DNA of 14,244 bases. Origin: CBCPMX01 sp965120355. Lineage in GTDB: Bacteria; Bacillota; Clostridia; Oscillospirales; Oscillospiraceae. Of this stretch, positions 1-5,542 are shown piece after piece; position 1 is the first letter of the stretch, and each line of letters begins with the position of its first letter. The DNA is taken from NCBI GenBank assembly GCA_965120355.1, contig CBCPMX010000192.1:1-14244 (forward strand). Direction: 5' to 3'. The notes beneath the pieces were generated by a model, which saw only the letters and a program-made list of their open reading frames with translations, ran no database searches and was not told the DNA's origin. A program made the translations under genes and the position numbers.

Positions 1-79
1 CCCGCCTGCCGCTCCGGAATTTTGCGTCCGGATTGTCTCAGAATATGAAAAAATACACAGAAGTTTCTGCGGTTTTCCG

Positions 80-105
80 GCAAGCGCTGCGCTATGCTCT
101 TTTTT
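80..105 (+). terminator. Possible intrinsic terminator of a gene upstream of the window
   Basis: GCA-AGCG at 80-86 can pair with CGCT-A-TGC at 90-97, with a 3-nt loop and one bulged A. A run of T follows at 100-105. The stem is short, so this is moderate support only. It sits directly before the promoter at 107-135 and would insulate that promoter from readthrough of whatever lies to the left. Confidence 0.4.
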
Positions 106-106
106 C

Positions 107-135
107 TTGACGTTGAAAAAAGAAATTGTTATAAA
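107..135 (+). promoter_or_regulatory. Sigma-A-type promoter for the candidate ncRNA
   Basis: TTGACG at 107-112, a 17-bp spacer, then TATAAA at 130-135. This is 5/6 plus 5/6 matches to the consensus with optimal spacing, in an AT-rich patch of an otherwise GC-rich window. Transcription would start near 142. No convincing coding sequence follows until 547, so the direct product is either a long leader or the candidate ncRNA at 142-451. Confidence 0.65.
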
Positions 136-141
136 TAAAAT

Positions 142-451
142 ACATAGAAAGTAAAATATAAGAGGCGTGGCGTGACTGTGAACTGTCTGGAATCTGTCAA
201 GGCATCTGTTGGGTTGTCTGAAAGGGCGGAAAAATGCGGCCTCTGGCTGCAGCCCCTGTGATACGCAATCCGCGGCGCGAGGGAGCGGCGCAGGCGGCGT
301 TTACTTCCCGCAAGGGCTGCCGGAACTGTGGCGCCGGCAGGTCGAAAGACACACGCCTGATCGGGGATAACCGATGGGCCCTGCACATTCAGTATAAAGG
401 ATCTGGTCGTCCGCTGCGGAGTGGTGCTCCGAAGCGGACTGCCTTTTATAC
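142..451 (+). ncRNA. Candidate structured non-coding RNA of about 300 nt, class not identified
   Basis: The stretch lies between a near-consensus promoter (107-135) and a strong hairpin ending in a short T-run (409-448), and it holds no credible gene. Its ends are complementary: 157-167 pairs with 440-450 as an 11-bp helix with two G-U wobbles. Inside are helices 226-230/269-273, 291-296/354-359 enclosing 317-323/334-340 (CTGCCGG/CCGGCAG, perfect), 360-364/371-375, and 409-415/433-439 continued by 417-421/427-431. I do not recognise it as tmRNA, RNase P RNA, SRP RNA or a riboswitch class I can name. It could be another known clostridial structured RNA (6S-like or raiA-type) or new. The alternative is a long leader of the downstream XRE gene. 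The pairings were found by eye, without an energy calculation. Confidence 0.45.
392..451 (+). terminator. Long hairpin ending the candidate ncRNA, terminator-like
   Basis: GTCCGCT (409-415) pairs with AGCGGAC (433-439), and CGGAG (417-421) pairs with CTCCG (427-431), around a 5-nt loop. TGCCTTTTAT follows. The T-run side (442-451) can instead pair with GTATAAAGG at 392-400, with one bulge, or with the far 5' end at 157-167. The element may therefore switch between a free U-tail and a closed form. The T-run is only four long, so termination may be partial. Confidence 0.5.
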
Positions 452-458
452 GAAAACT

Positions 459-467
459 TGGTATACT
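459..467 (+). promoter_or_regulatory. Extended -10 promoter for the XRE regulator
   Basis: TGG-TATACT at 459-467 is a TGn extended -10 with a 5/6 -10 hexamer. I see no good -35 at the usual distance, which extended -10 promoters can tolerate. The predicted start near 474 would give a leader of about 70 nt to the XRE gene. Confidence 0.45.
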
Positions 468-546
468 TTGATGAAAAGCAGGCCGACACAATCAGACAAG
501 TTTCCTTTATCCTTATGACATCCCATCCATTAAGGAGGCAATGTCC

Positions 547-882
547 ATGAGCAAGCCAGACAATCTGGGCGCAAATTTAAGGGCGCTGAGGGAAGCAAAG
601 CAGCTTTCTTATACGGAATTTTCCATAGAATTGGGAATCCCGAGGACGACGCTGCAATCGGTCATGAAATCCGGTCATACGTCGCTGGATACGGCCTGTA
701 AAATTGCCGATGCGCTGGATGTTCCGCTGTCTGAACTGATCCGGAACCCTTGCGAGGCAGAACGCTGGACCGCCATCAACAGCCTGCTGTCGCCCCTTGA
801 CTGGTATCACGGGCTCACCGGAGAAAAGCAGCAGATTGTCCGGGAGTGTGTTCAGCAGCTTTTGGAGGTGCTGAAGAAGTGA
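547..882 (+). CDS. Small XRE/Cro-CI family DNA-binding regulator
   Basis: The product is a 111-residue protein with a Cro/CI-type helix-turn-helix at about residues 8-66. The run from TEFSIELGIP through RTTLQSVMKSGHTSL to CKIADALDVPLSEL is the classic five-helix HTH_3 layout. A short helical tail (residues 73-111) may serve in dimerisation; there is no peptidase or ligand domain. Two in-frame ATGs exist at 541 and 547. The AGGAGG at 533-538 is only 2 nt from the first but 8 nt from the second, so I chose 547. The gene stands alone, with the candidate ncRNA before it and a strong terminator after it. The target is unknown; autoregulation or control of neighbours is only possible. The family call is firm, the role is not. 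Confidence 0.88.
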   Translation: MSKPDNLGANLRALREAKQLSYTEFSIELGIPRTTLQSVMKSGHTSLDTACKIADALDVPLSELIRNPCEAERWTAINSLLSPLDWYHGLTGEKQQIVRECVQQLLEVLKK

Positions 883-1018
883 AGTCCGCTTTCCCGCCAT
901 GGAAGGTCCGCGGGATTTCCGGCCGGCCGCCGGGGGGATGCGCAGCATCCAGACCTCCTTTGCCGCTGTCCATAGCCGGTTCCGCCGCCGCGCCGGGCCG
1001 GCTCCGGCGGAAAACGGG

Positions 1019-1050
1019 AAAAGCGCAACTTTCGACAGTTGCGCTTTTTC
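1019..1050 (+). terminator. Intrinsic terminator after the XRE gene
   Basis: AGCGCAACT (1022-1030) and AGTTGCGCT (1037-1045) form a perfect 9-bp stem with a 6-nt loop, flanked by A's and followed by five T's (1045-1049). It lies about 140 bp after the XRE stop. The intervening 883-1018 is very GC-rich and holds small palindromes such as GATGCgcaGCATC, but no gene that I can support. Confidence 0.85.
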
Positions 1051-1067
1051 CTGTTCTATTGTAAAAT
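1039..1067 (+). promoter_or_regulatory. Possible promoter of the MFS transporter, overlapping the terminator
   Basis: TTGCGC (1039-1044), a 17-bp spacer, TAAAAT (1062-1067). The -35 is formed by the 3' arm of the preceding terminator. The -10 lies in a dyad, TCTATT-gtaa-AATAGA (1055-1070), which could be an operator. The -35 matches only at TTG, so confidence is moderate. The proposed YeiH promoter at 5469-5497 has nearly the same hexamers and spacing. Confidence 0.4.
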
Positions 1068-1101
1068 AGAGTCATATCCGTGAGGAAAGAGAGGAATTCC
1101 G

Positions 1102-2310
1102 ATGTCCAATCCAGCTGCGAAACGTACAACTTATGTGGTAGCCGGCACGTTGATGATGCTGTTTCTCGGCGCAATCTATGCCTGGAGCTATTTCAAAACG
1201 GCCATTGCCCAGCTGTTTCCCATGTGGAATGAAAAGCAGCTGAGTCTGACCTTCACCATTATGATGATTCTGTTTGCCGCCGGCGGCCTGCTGGGCGGCA
1301 AACTGACCCAGCGGTTCCGCCACCGGTATTTGGCCATGGCCGCCGGGGCGCTGCTGTGTGTGGGCTTTCTGGTGCTGTCCTGCCTGCCTACGGGCAACAG
1401 CAGCCTGGCGCTGATTCTGATGTACATTTTTTATGGCGGCTTCACCGGCCTGGGAGCCGGGGTGGGCTATAATGTAGTGCTGTCTGGCGTCAACAGCTGG
1501 TTCCCCGACAAGGATGGCCTGATCTCCGGCATCCTGCTGACCGGTTTCGGCCTGGGCAGCCTGCTCATCGGCAACGCAGCGGACTGGATGCTGTCCTTTC
1601 TGTCCCTGTTCACGGTTTTTCGGATTCTGGGGATCGCCTGTGCCGTGGTGGTCATGGGCGGCGGCCTGCTGCTGCGGGCGCCGGGACCGGACACGGTGCT
1701 GCCGCCGGCCAAGCAGAAGGCGGCAGTTCCCGGCGGGCGGGACTACACGACCGGCGAAATGCTCCGCCGGCCGACCTTCTGGCTCTATTTCTTCTGGAAT
1801 CTGTGCATGAGCGCCACCGGGATGCTGGTGATCAACAACGCGGCCTCCATTGCGCTGTTCTTCGGAGTGGCGGCCACGGTGGGCCTTTTGGTGTCGGTGT
1901 TCAACAGTGGCGGCCGTCTCTTTGTGGGCTGGAGCATGGACAAGCTGGGCTGGAAGGCCACCATGTTCATCGACAACGGCGTCATCATCTCCGCCGGAGT
2001 CCTGATGGCGGCGGGCAACGCCCTGGGGGCGTTCCCTCTGGTGCTGGTGGGCATGCTCATGGCCGGCGTGTGCTACGGCGGCGGCGTCACCATCCAGGCG
2101 TCTTTGGTCCGCTCCTTCTACGGCAGCAAGCACTATGCCGTCAACTTCTCCACCTGCAATCTGGTGTCCATCCCTGCGGCCATTCTTGGCCCCATGCTCT
2201 CCGCCGCGCTGGTGGACGCCGCCGGAGGCGCGTTTTGGTCTACCTTTCTGATGGTGGTGGTCATGGGTCTGGTGTCCCTGGGGCTGAATTTCCTGATCCG
2301 CAAACCCTAG
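1102..2310 (+). CDS. MFS transporter, oxalate/formate antiporter (OFA) type
   Basis: This 402-residue inner-membrane protein has about 12 hydrophobic segments, the usual size for the major facilitator superfamily. OFA-type features are LGAIYAWSYF in the first helix (residues 22-31), the motif-A-like GGLLGGKLTQRFRHR (61-75) with its C-half counterpart GRLFVGWSMDKLG (271-283), and the NSWFPDKDGLISGILLTGFG block (131-150) typical of this family. Family members exchange or import small carboxylates such as oxalate, formate or pyruvate. The substrate here cannot be read from sequence; the CoA ligase downstream makes an aromatic or other carboxylate plausible. GAGGAA at 1091-1096 lies 5 nt before the ATG. 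The gene is separated from the ligase by 183 bp containing a possible promoter, so it may be its own transcript. Confidence 0.88.
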   Translation: MSNPAAKRTTYVVAGTLMMLFLGAIYAWSYFKTAIAQLFPMWNEKQLSLTFTIMMILFAAGGLLGGKLTQRFRHRYLAMAAGALLCVGFLVLSCLPTGNSSLALILMYIFYGGFTGLGAGVGYNVVLSGVNSWFPDKDGLISGILLTGFGLGSLLIGNAADWMLSFLSLFTVFRILGIACAVVVMGGGLLLRAPGPDTVLPPAKQKAAVPGGRDYTTGEMLRRPTFWLYFFWNLCMSATGMLVINNAASIALFFGVAATVGLLVSVFNSGGRLFVGWSMDKLGWKATMFIDNGVIISAGVLMAAGNALGAFPLVLVGMLMAGVCYGGGVTIQASLVRSFYGSKHYAVNFSTCNLVSIPAAILGPMLSAALVDAAGGAFWSTFLMVVVMGLVSLGLNFLIRKP

Positions 2311-2403
2311 GACTTGTTTGGGAAATGCCGGCGCTGGATAGATCGCCAATTTTCAAACACCCCCTAACCACGCCCAAAGACAAAGCGGTCCCCACCCAAA
2401 CGC

Positions 2404-2438
2404 GCAGCGCTTGACGCTCTGCGCTGCACAATTACAAA
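2404..2438 (+). promoter_or_regulatory. Hairpin and possible promoter before the ligase gene
   Basis: GCAGCGC (2404-2410) and GCGCTGC (2421-2427) form a 7-bp stem. Its 10-nt loop begins with TTGACG (2411-2416), which with TACAAA (2433-2438) at 16-bp spacing makes a modest sigma-A-like promoter. The dyad may alternatively be a regulator site or a weak terminator of the MFS gene, but no T-run follows. The rest of 2311-2493 shows nothing else clear. Confidence 0.3.
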
Positions 2439-2493
2439 AAGCGCATCCCCCCATTGGGTTTTTATAAAAAAGTATCACCAAGGAGAAACAAAC

Positions 2494-3792
2494 ATGGAAC
2501 ACTACTATCAGCCCGAAATCGAATGTGCTTCGCGGGAACAAATCCTGGCCTGGCAGAATGAGCGCCTGGTGAAACAGGTGCGGCACGTCTGGGACAATGT
2601 CCCCTACTATCGCCGGAAGATGGAGGACAGGGGCGTCACCCCTGACGACATCCGCAGCGTGGACGACCTGCACAAACTCCCCTTTTTGACCAAGGACGAT
2701 CTGCGGGACGCCTATCCCTATGGCCTGCTGGCCAAGCCCCTGAAGGACTGCGTCCGCATTCAGTCCACCTCCGGCACCACAGGCCGCCGCGTCGTAGCTT
2801 TCTATACCCAGCATGACATCGACCTGTGGGACGAGTGCTGCGCCCGTGCCATCGTCGCCGCCGGGGGAACCAACGAGGATGTGTGTCACGTCTGTTACGG
2901 CTATGGCCTGTTCACCGGCGGCCCCGGCCTCAACGGCGGCAGCCACAAAGTGGGCTGCCTGACCCTGCCCATGTCCTCCGGCAACACGGACCGCCAGCTC
3001 CAGTTCATGGTGGATCTGGGTTCCACCATTTTGTGCTGCACACCCTCCTACGCCGCATACCTGGCCGAAAGCATCCAAGAGCGCGGCCTGCGGGACAAGA
3101 TCAAGCTGAAGGCCGGTATTTTCGGCGCCGAAGCCTGGAGTGAGGAAATGCGCCGCGACATCGAGGACAAGCTGGGCATCAAAGCCTATGACATTTACGG
3201 CTTGACGGAGATTTCGGGCCCCGGCGTCTCCTTTGAGTGTTCCGCTCAGACGGGCATGCACATCAACGAGGACCATTTCATTGCCGAGATTATTGACCCC
3301 GACACCGGCGAGGTGCTGCCCGAGGGCAGCAAGGGAGAGCTGGTGTTCACCTCCATCACCAAGGAGGCGTTCCCCCTGCTGCGCTACCGCACGCGGGACA
3401 TCTGCGTACTGACCCGGGAGAAGTGTTCCTGCGGCCGGACCCATGTGAAGATGTCCAAGCCCATGGGCCGCAGCGACGACATGCTGATCGTCAAGGGCGT
3501 CAACGTGTTCCCCTCTCAGATTGAGACCGTGCTGCTGAACCTGGGCTATCCGGCCAACTACCAAATCATTGTGGACCGGGTCAACAACTCCGACACCCTG
3601 GATGTGGAAGTGGAGATGTCCCCGGAGATGTTCTCCGACAACCTCAGCGAAGTCACGGCCCGCGAAAAAGAGGTGGTCACGGCCCTGAAGAGCATGCTGG
3701 GGATCTACGCCCGGGTTCACCTTGTGGCGCCCAAATCCATCACCCGCAGCGAGGGCAAAGCCGTCCGTATCATTGACAAGCGGAAAATTTAA
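2494..3792 (+). CDS. paaK: PaaK-type phenylacetate-CoA ligase (adenylate-forming, arylacetate:CoA ligase)
   Basis: The 432-residue length is normal for PaaK. The enzyme forms an acyl-adenylate from an acid and ATP, then transfers the acyl group to CoA. Visible family motifs are: the PaaK N-terminal pattern with LPFLTKDDLRDAYPYGLLA (62-80); the nucleotide loop STSGTTGRR (91-99); the adenine/Mg motif YDIYGLTE (232-239); the ribose/hinge region RYRTRD (297-302); GRSDDMLIVKGVNVFPSQIE (325-344); and the late lysine in SEGKAVRI (419-426), in the position expected for catalysis. CxC at 311-313 is also common in this family. The likely substrate is phenylacetate or a related arylacetate (indoleacetate, hydroxyphenylacetate); this is inferred from the family. 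AAGGAG (2480-2485) is 8 nt before ATG. The ACT gene follows 13 bp later, surely co-transcribed. The symbol denotes the family, not proven substrate. Confidence 0.88.
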   Translation: MEHYYQPEIECASREQILAWQNERLVKQVRHVWDNVPYYRRKMEDRGVTPDDIRSVDDLHKLPFLTKDDLRDAYPYGLLAKPLKDCVRIQSTSGTTGRRVVAFYTQHDIDLWDECCARAIVAAGGTNEDVCHVCYGYGLFTGGPGLNGGSHKVGCLTLPMSSGNTDRQLQFMVDLGSTILCCTPSYAAYLAESIQERGLRDKIKLKAGIFGAEAWSEEMRRDIEDKLGIKAYDIYGLTEISGPGVSFECSAQTGMHINEDHFIAEIIDPDTGEVLPEGSKGELVFTSITKEAFPLLRYRTRDICVLTREKCSCGRTHVKMSKPMGRSDDMLIVKGVNVFPSQIETVLLNLGYPANYQIIVDRVNNSDTLDVEVEMSPEMFSDNLSEVTAREKEVVTALKSMLGIYARVHLVAPKSITRSEGKAVRIIDKRKI

Positions 3793-3805
3793 GGGAGGTA
3801 CCGCC

Positions 3806-4231
3806 ATGAGTATCAATCAGATTTCCATTTTCCTGGAAAACCGGGTGGGGCAGCTGGCTGAGCTGACTGCCATCCTGTCGGAAAACCACATTGACATGCG
3901 GGCCATGTCCATCGCCGAGAGCGCCGACTACGGCGTCCTGCGCCTGATTGTCAACGACCCGGAAAAAACCGCGTCCACCCTGCTGAGCAAGGGGTATATT
4001 CTGTCCATGACCCCTGTGCTGGCCGTGTCGGTCCCCGATGAGCCGGGGGCGCTGACCCACATTCTGGACGTCCTGTCCCACAACGGCATCAGCCTGGAGT
4101 ATGCCTACGCCGCGCTGACGCCCAAAGTCCCGGCGGCCTATATGGTCTTCCGGGTGGCGGACAACGACAAGGCCACACAGGTGCTGACCGCCGCCGGTAT
4201 CCAGGTGGTGGGCCAGGACGCGCTGTTCTGA
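3806..4231 (+). CDS. Tandem ACT-domain protein
   Basis: This 141-residue cytosolic protein is made of two ACT domains and nothing else. The first (about 4-70) starts QISIFLENRVGQLAELTAIL, the second (about 72-139) starts LAVSVPDEPGALTHILDVL. The acidic/basic-G-x-L turns (ENRVGQL, DEPGAL) are the ligand-binding edge of ACT folds, which typically bind amino acids at dimer interfaces. Stand-alone tandem ACT proteins are often encoded next to PaaK-type ligases in clostridia and archaea; I rely on memory for that association. The start is the ATG at 3806, with GGGAGG at 3793-3798. It lies 13 bp behind the ligase, so it probably senses an aromatic amino acid or product to tune that enzyme. No catalytic domain is present. 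Confidence 0.87.
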   Translation: MSINQISIFLENRVGQLAELTAILSENHIDMRAMSIAESADYGVLRLIVNDPEKTASTLLSKGYILSMTPVLAVSVPDEPGALTHILDVLSHNGISLEYAYAALTPKVPAAYMVFRVADNDKATQVLTAAGIQVVGQDALF

Positions 4232-4268
4232 TTCCCGCCTCCAAAACCGGCAGCGCAGCGTATCCAAG

Positions 4269-4290
4269 CCGCCCCGCTGCAGCGGGGCGG
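4269..4290. promoter_or_regulatory. Perfect 22-bp GC-only-stem palindrome before the LysR gene
   Basis: CCGCCCCGC (4269-4277) and GCGGGGCGG (4282-4290) flank TGCA, itself self-complementary, making a perfect dyad in the 91-bp gap between the ACT and LysR genes. No T-run follows on either strand, so a standard intrinsic terminator is unlikely. It may be a weak terminator, an mRNA-stabilising hairpin at the 3' end of the ligase-ACT message, or a regulator site. Confidence 0.45.
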
Positions 4291-4322
4291 CGGACACCAC
4301 GCACAGTACGGGAGGTGCAGGA

Positions 4323-5195
4323 ATGGAACTCAAGCAACTGCGTTATTTTGTCACCCTGGCGGAGCATCTGAACTTCAGCCGGGCGGCGGAGGCCCTGTAT
4401 ATCTCACAGCCGGCCCTCAGCTATCAGATTGCGGAGCTGGAAAAAGAGTTGGACACGGAGCTGTTTCTGCGGGACAAGCGGAAGGTCTATCTCACCGCCG
4501 CCGGGGCGGCGATTCTGGACCAGGCGCGGCACACGCTGGAAGCCGCGGAGGAACTGCGCCGCCTGGCCAAGCAGCCAGACACCGGCCAGGGCCGGCTGCT
4601 CATCGGTCTGGAGGACACGGAGGACCACTTCGAGTGTACCGGTATTACGGCGGCCCTGGCCCGGTTTATGAACCAATATCCCCGTATCACCATGGAATTT
4701 CAGCAGCTGCCCTTCTCGGACTGTGTGGCGCGGCTGGAGGACGGGTCCCTGGATCTGGCCTTCTTGATTCTGCGCCACGGCGAACAGCTGCCGGCGGAGC
4801 TGCGGGCGCTGCCGGTCCGCCATGACCGGCAGACGCTGGTGATCCGCCGGGACGAGACGGTCCAGACCTGCACCGACGTGGTGCGGAAGTACGATCTGCT
4901 GCTGGTGACGGACAAGCCCAGAGGCCACTCCCGGGCGCTGAAGAGCTTCGAGGGGCTGTCGCCCACTTACCGGTATGTGGACTCTGTCCCTGCGTCCTTT
5001 ATCTATGCCCAGGCGGGACTGGGCGCCATGGTGCTGCCCCACCACTATTTTGCCCTCCACGACTATCAGGATCTCATGTCCGTGGAGATTCCCGGCGACG
5101 CCGCCAGGCTGACCCATGCCGCGGTCTGGAACCGGACGGCGGCCAACTCCGCCATTGGGCTGCTGTGTGAAATGTTGACGCCAATGCTGGCATAA
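4323..5195 (+). CDS. LysR-family transcriptional regulator
   Basis: The 290-residue length is typical of LysR regulators. The winged HTH fills residues 1-60 (MELKQLRYFVTLAEHLNFSR, AAEALYISQPALSYQIAELE, then LFLRDKRKVYLTAAGAAIL), followed by a linker helix and the periplasmic-binding-like effector domain (about 90-290, starting GRLLIGLEDTED). GGGAGG at 4310-4315 precedes the ATG at good distance. It follows the ligase-ACT pair by 91 bp on the same strand and precedes the YeiH-like gene. LysR regulators (YeiE in E. coli) commonly neighbour yeiH, but usually divergently, which is not the case here. It may control yeiH, the ligase operon, or both; the effector is unknown. Nothing looks truncated. 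Confidence 0.9.
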   Translation: MELKQLRYFVTLAEHLNFSRAAEALYISQPALSYQIAELEKELDTELFLRDKRKVYLTAAGAAILDQARHTLEAAEELRRLAKQPDTGQGRLLIGLEDTEDHFECTGITAALARFMNQYPRITMEFQQLPFSDCVARLEDGSLDLAFLILRHGEQLPAELRALPVRHDRQTLVIRRDETVQTCTDVVRKYDLLLVTDKPRGHSRALKSFEGLSPTYRYVDSVPASFIYAQAGLGAMVLPHHYFALHDYQDLMSVEIPGDAARLTHAAVWNRTAANSAIGLLCEMLTPMLA

Positions 5196-5283
5196 TGCCG
5201 CATTTCAGCGGCCTGCACCCATGCACAAAACAGGGGCGCCGGAAGAGCCGCTGTACCAAAATCACGCACCTGAATATCGGGAG

Positions 5284-5325
5284 GCCAGGCAAGAGGGCGG
5301 CGCCTCTGCCTGGCGCGTTTTCTTT
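5284..5325 (+). terminator. Intrinsic terminator after the LysR gene
   Basis: GCCAGGC-A-AGAGG (5284-5296) pairs with CCTCT-GCCTGGC (5303-5314), giving 12 bp with one bulged A, then gcgTTTTCTTT. It ends the LysR transcript about 90 bp after the stop. The 347-bp gene-free gap 5196-5542 otherwise holds the YeiH promoter and leader structures listed separately, and no credible ORF. Confidence 0.75.
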
Positions 5326-5468
5326 CCCCGCTGCCGTCCGAACCCGGGCGCAGCCGGCCCCGCGGATGCGCCGAAAGAAACGCGGAAAAAGGGAAATGCT
5401 GACCGGTGCCCGTTGAAACTCGGTGCCTCAGCAAAAAATCTTTAATCACGGTCATTGAATCTCTGTAT

Positions 5469-5497
5469 TTGCGTTTGCCTGCAAACCAACGTAAAAT
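5469..5497 (+). promoter_or_regulatory. Promoter of the YeiH-like gene with an operator-like dyad in the spacer
   Basis: TTGCGT (5469-5474), 17-bp spacer, TAAAAT (5492-5497). The spacer region contains GTTTGC-ct-GCAAAC (5473-5486), a perfect 14-bp dyad touching the -35. A repressor bound there would block RNA polymerase. It lacks a classical T-N11-A LysR box, so a different regulator is as likely as the adjacent LysR protein. Confidence 0.5.
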
Positions 5498-5542
5498 AAA
5501 AAAAGCCTCGTATAAACTTTAACCACCTCCGGAGGGCTTTTT
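5498..5542 (+). promoter_or_regulatory. Terminator-like leader hairpin that contains the YeiH Shine-Dalgarno
   Basis: AAAAAAGCCTC (about 5499-5509) can pair with GAGGGCTTTTT (5532-5542), with one bulged C. The 3' arm carries part of the GGAGGG Shine-Dalgarno (5531-5536) and ends at the ATG (5543). CCTCC (5526-5530) directly abuts GGAGG and is also complementary to it. The hairpin could hide the ribosome site or end transcription before the gene. The stem is A/T-rich at its base and has a 22-nt loop, so stability is uncertain. Confidence 0.45.

Noticed and set aside
234..518. A 94-codon plus-strand frame in the region before the XRE gene, plus minus-strand frames over the same stretch
   Set aside because: The frame has no Shine-Dalgarno, the peptide is unlike any family I know, it spans the hairpin at 409-439, and its codon pattern does not match the neighbouring genes. 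Structured RNA fits better.
1072..2349. A 425-codon minus-strand frame opposite the MFS gene
   Set aside because: The peptide is His/Gln/Gly/Arg-rich with no domain, and is the antisense shadow of a clearly recognisable membrane transporter.
2353..3816. A 487-codon minus-strand frame opposite the ligase
   Set aside because: Antisense shadow: the ligase carries every adenylate-forming motif in the plus-strand frame, while this one has none and starts inside the next gene.
5221..5445. A 74-codon plus-strand frame between LysR and YeiH
   Set aside because: It runs straight through the LysR terminator hairpin at 5284-5314, lacks a ribosome site and encodes a low-complexity peptide.
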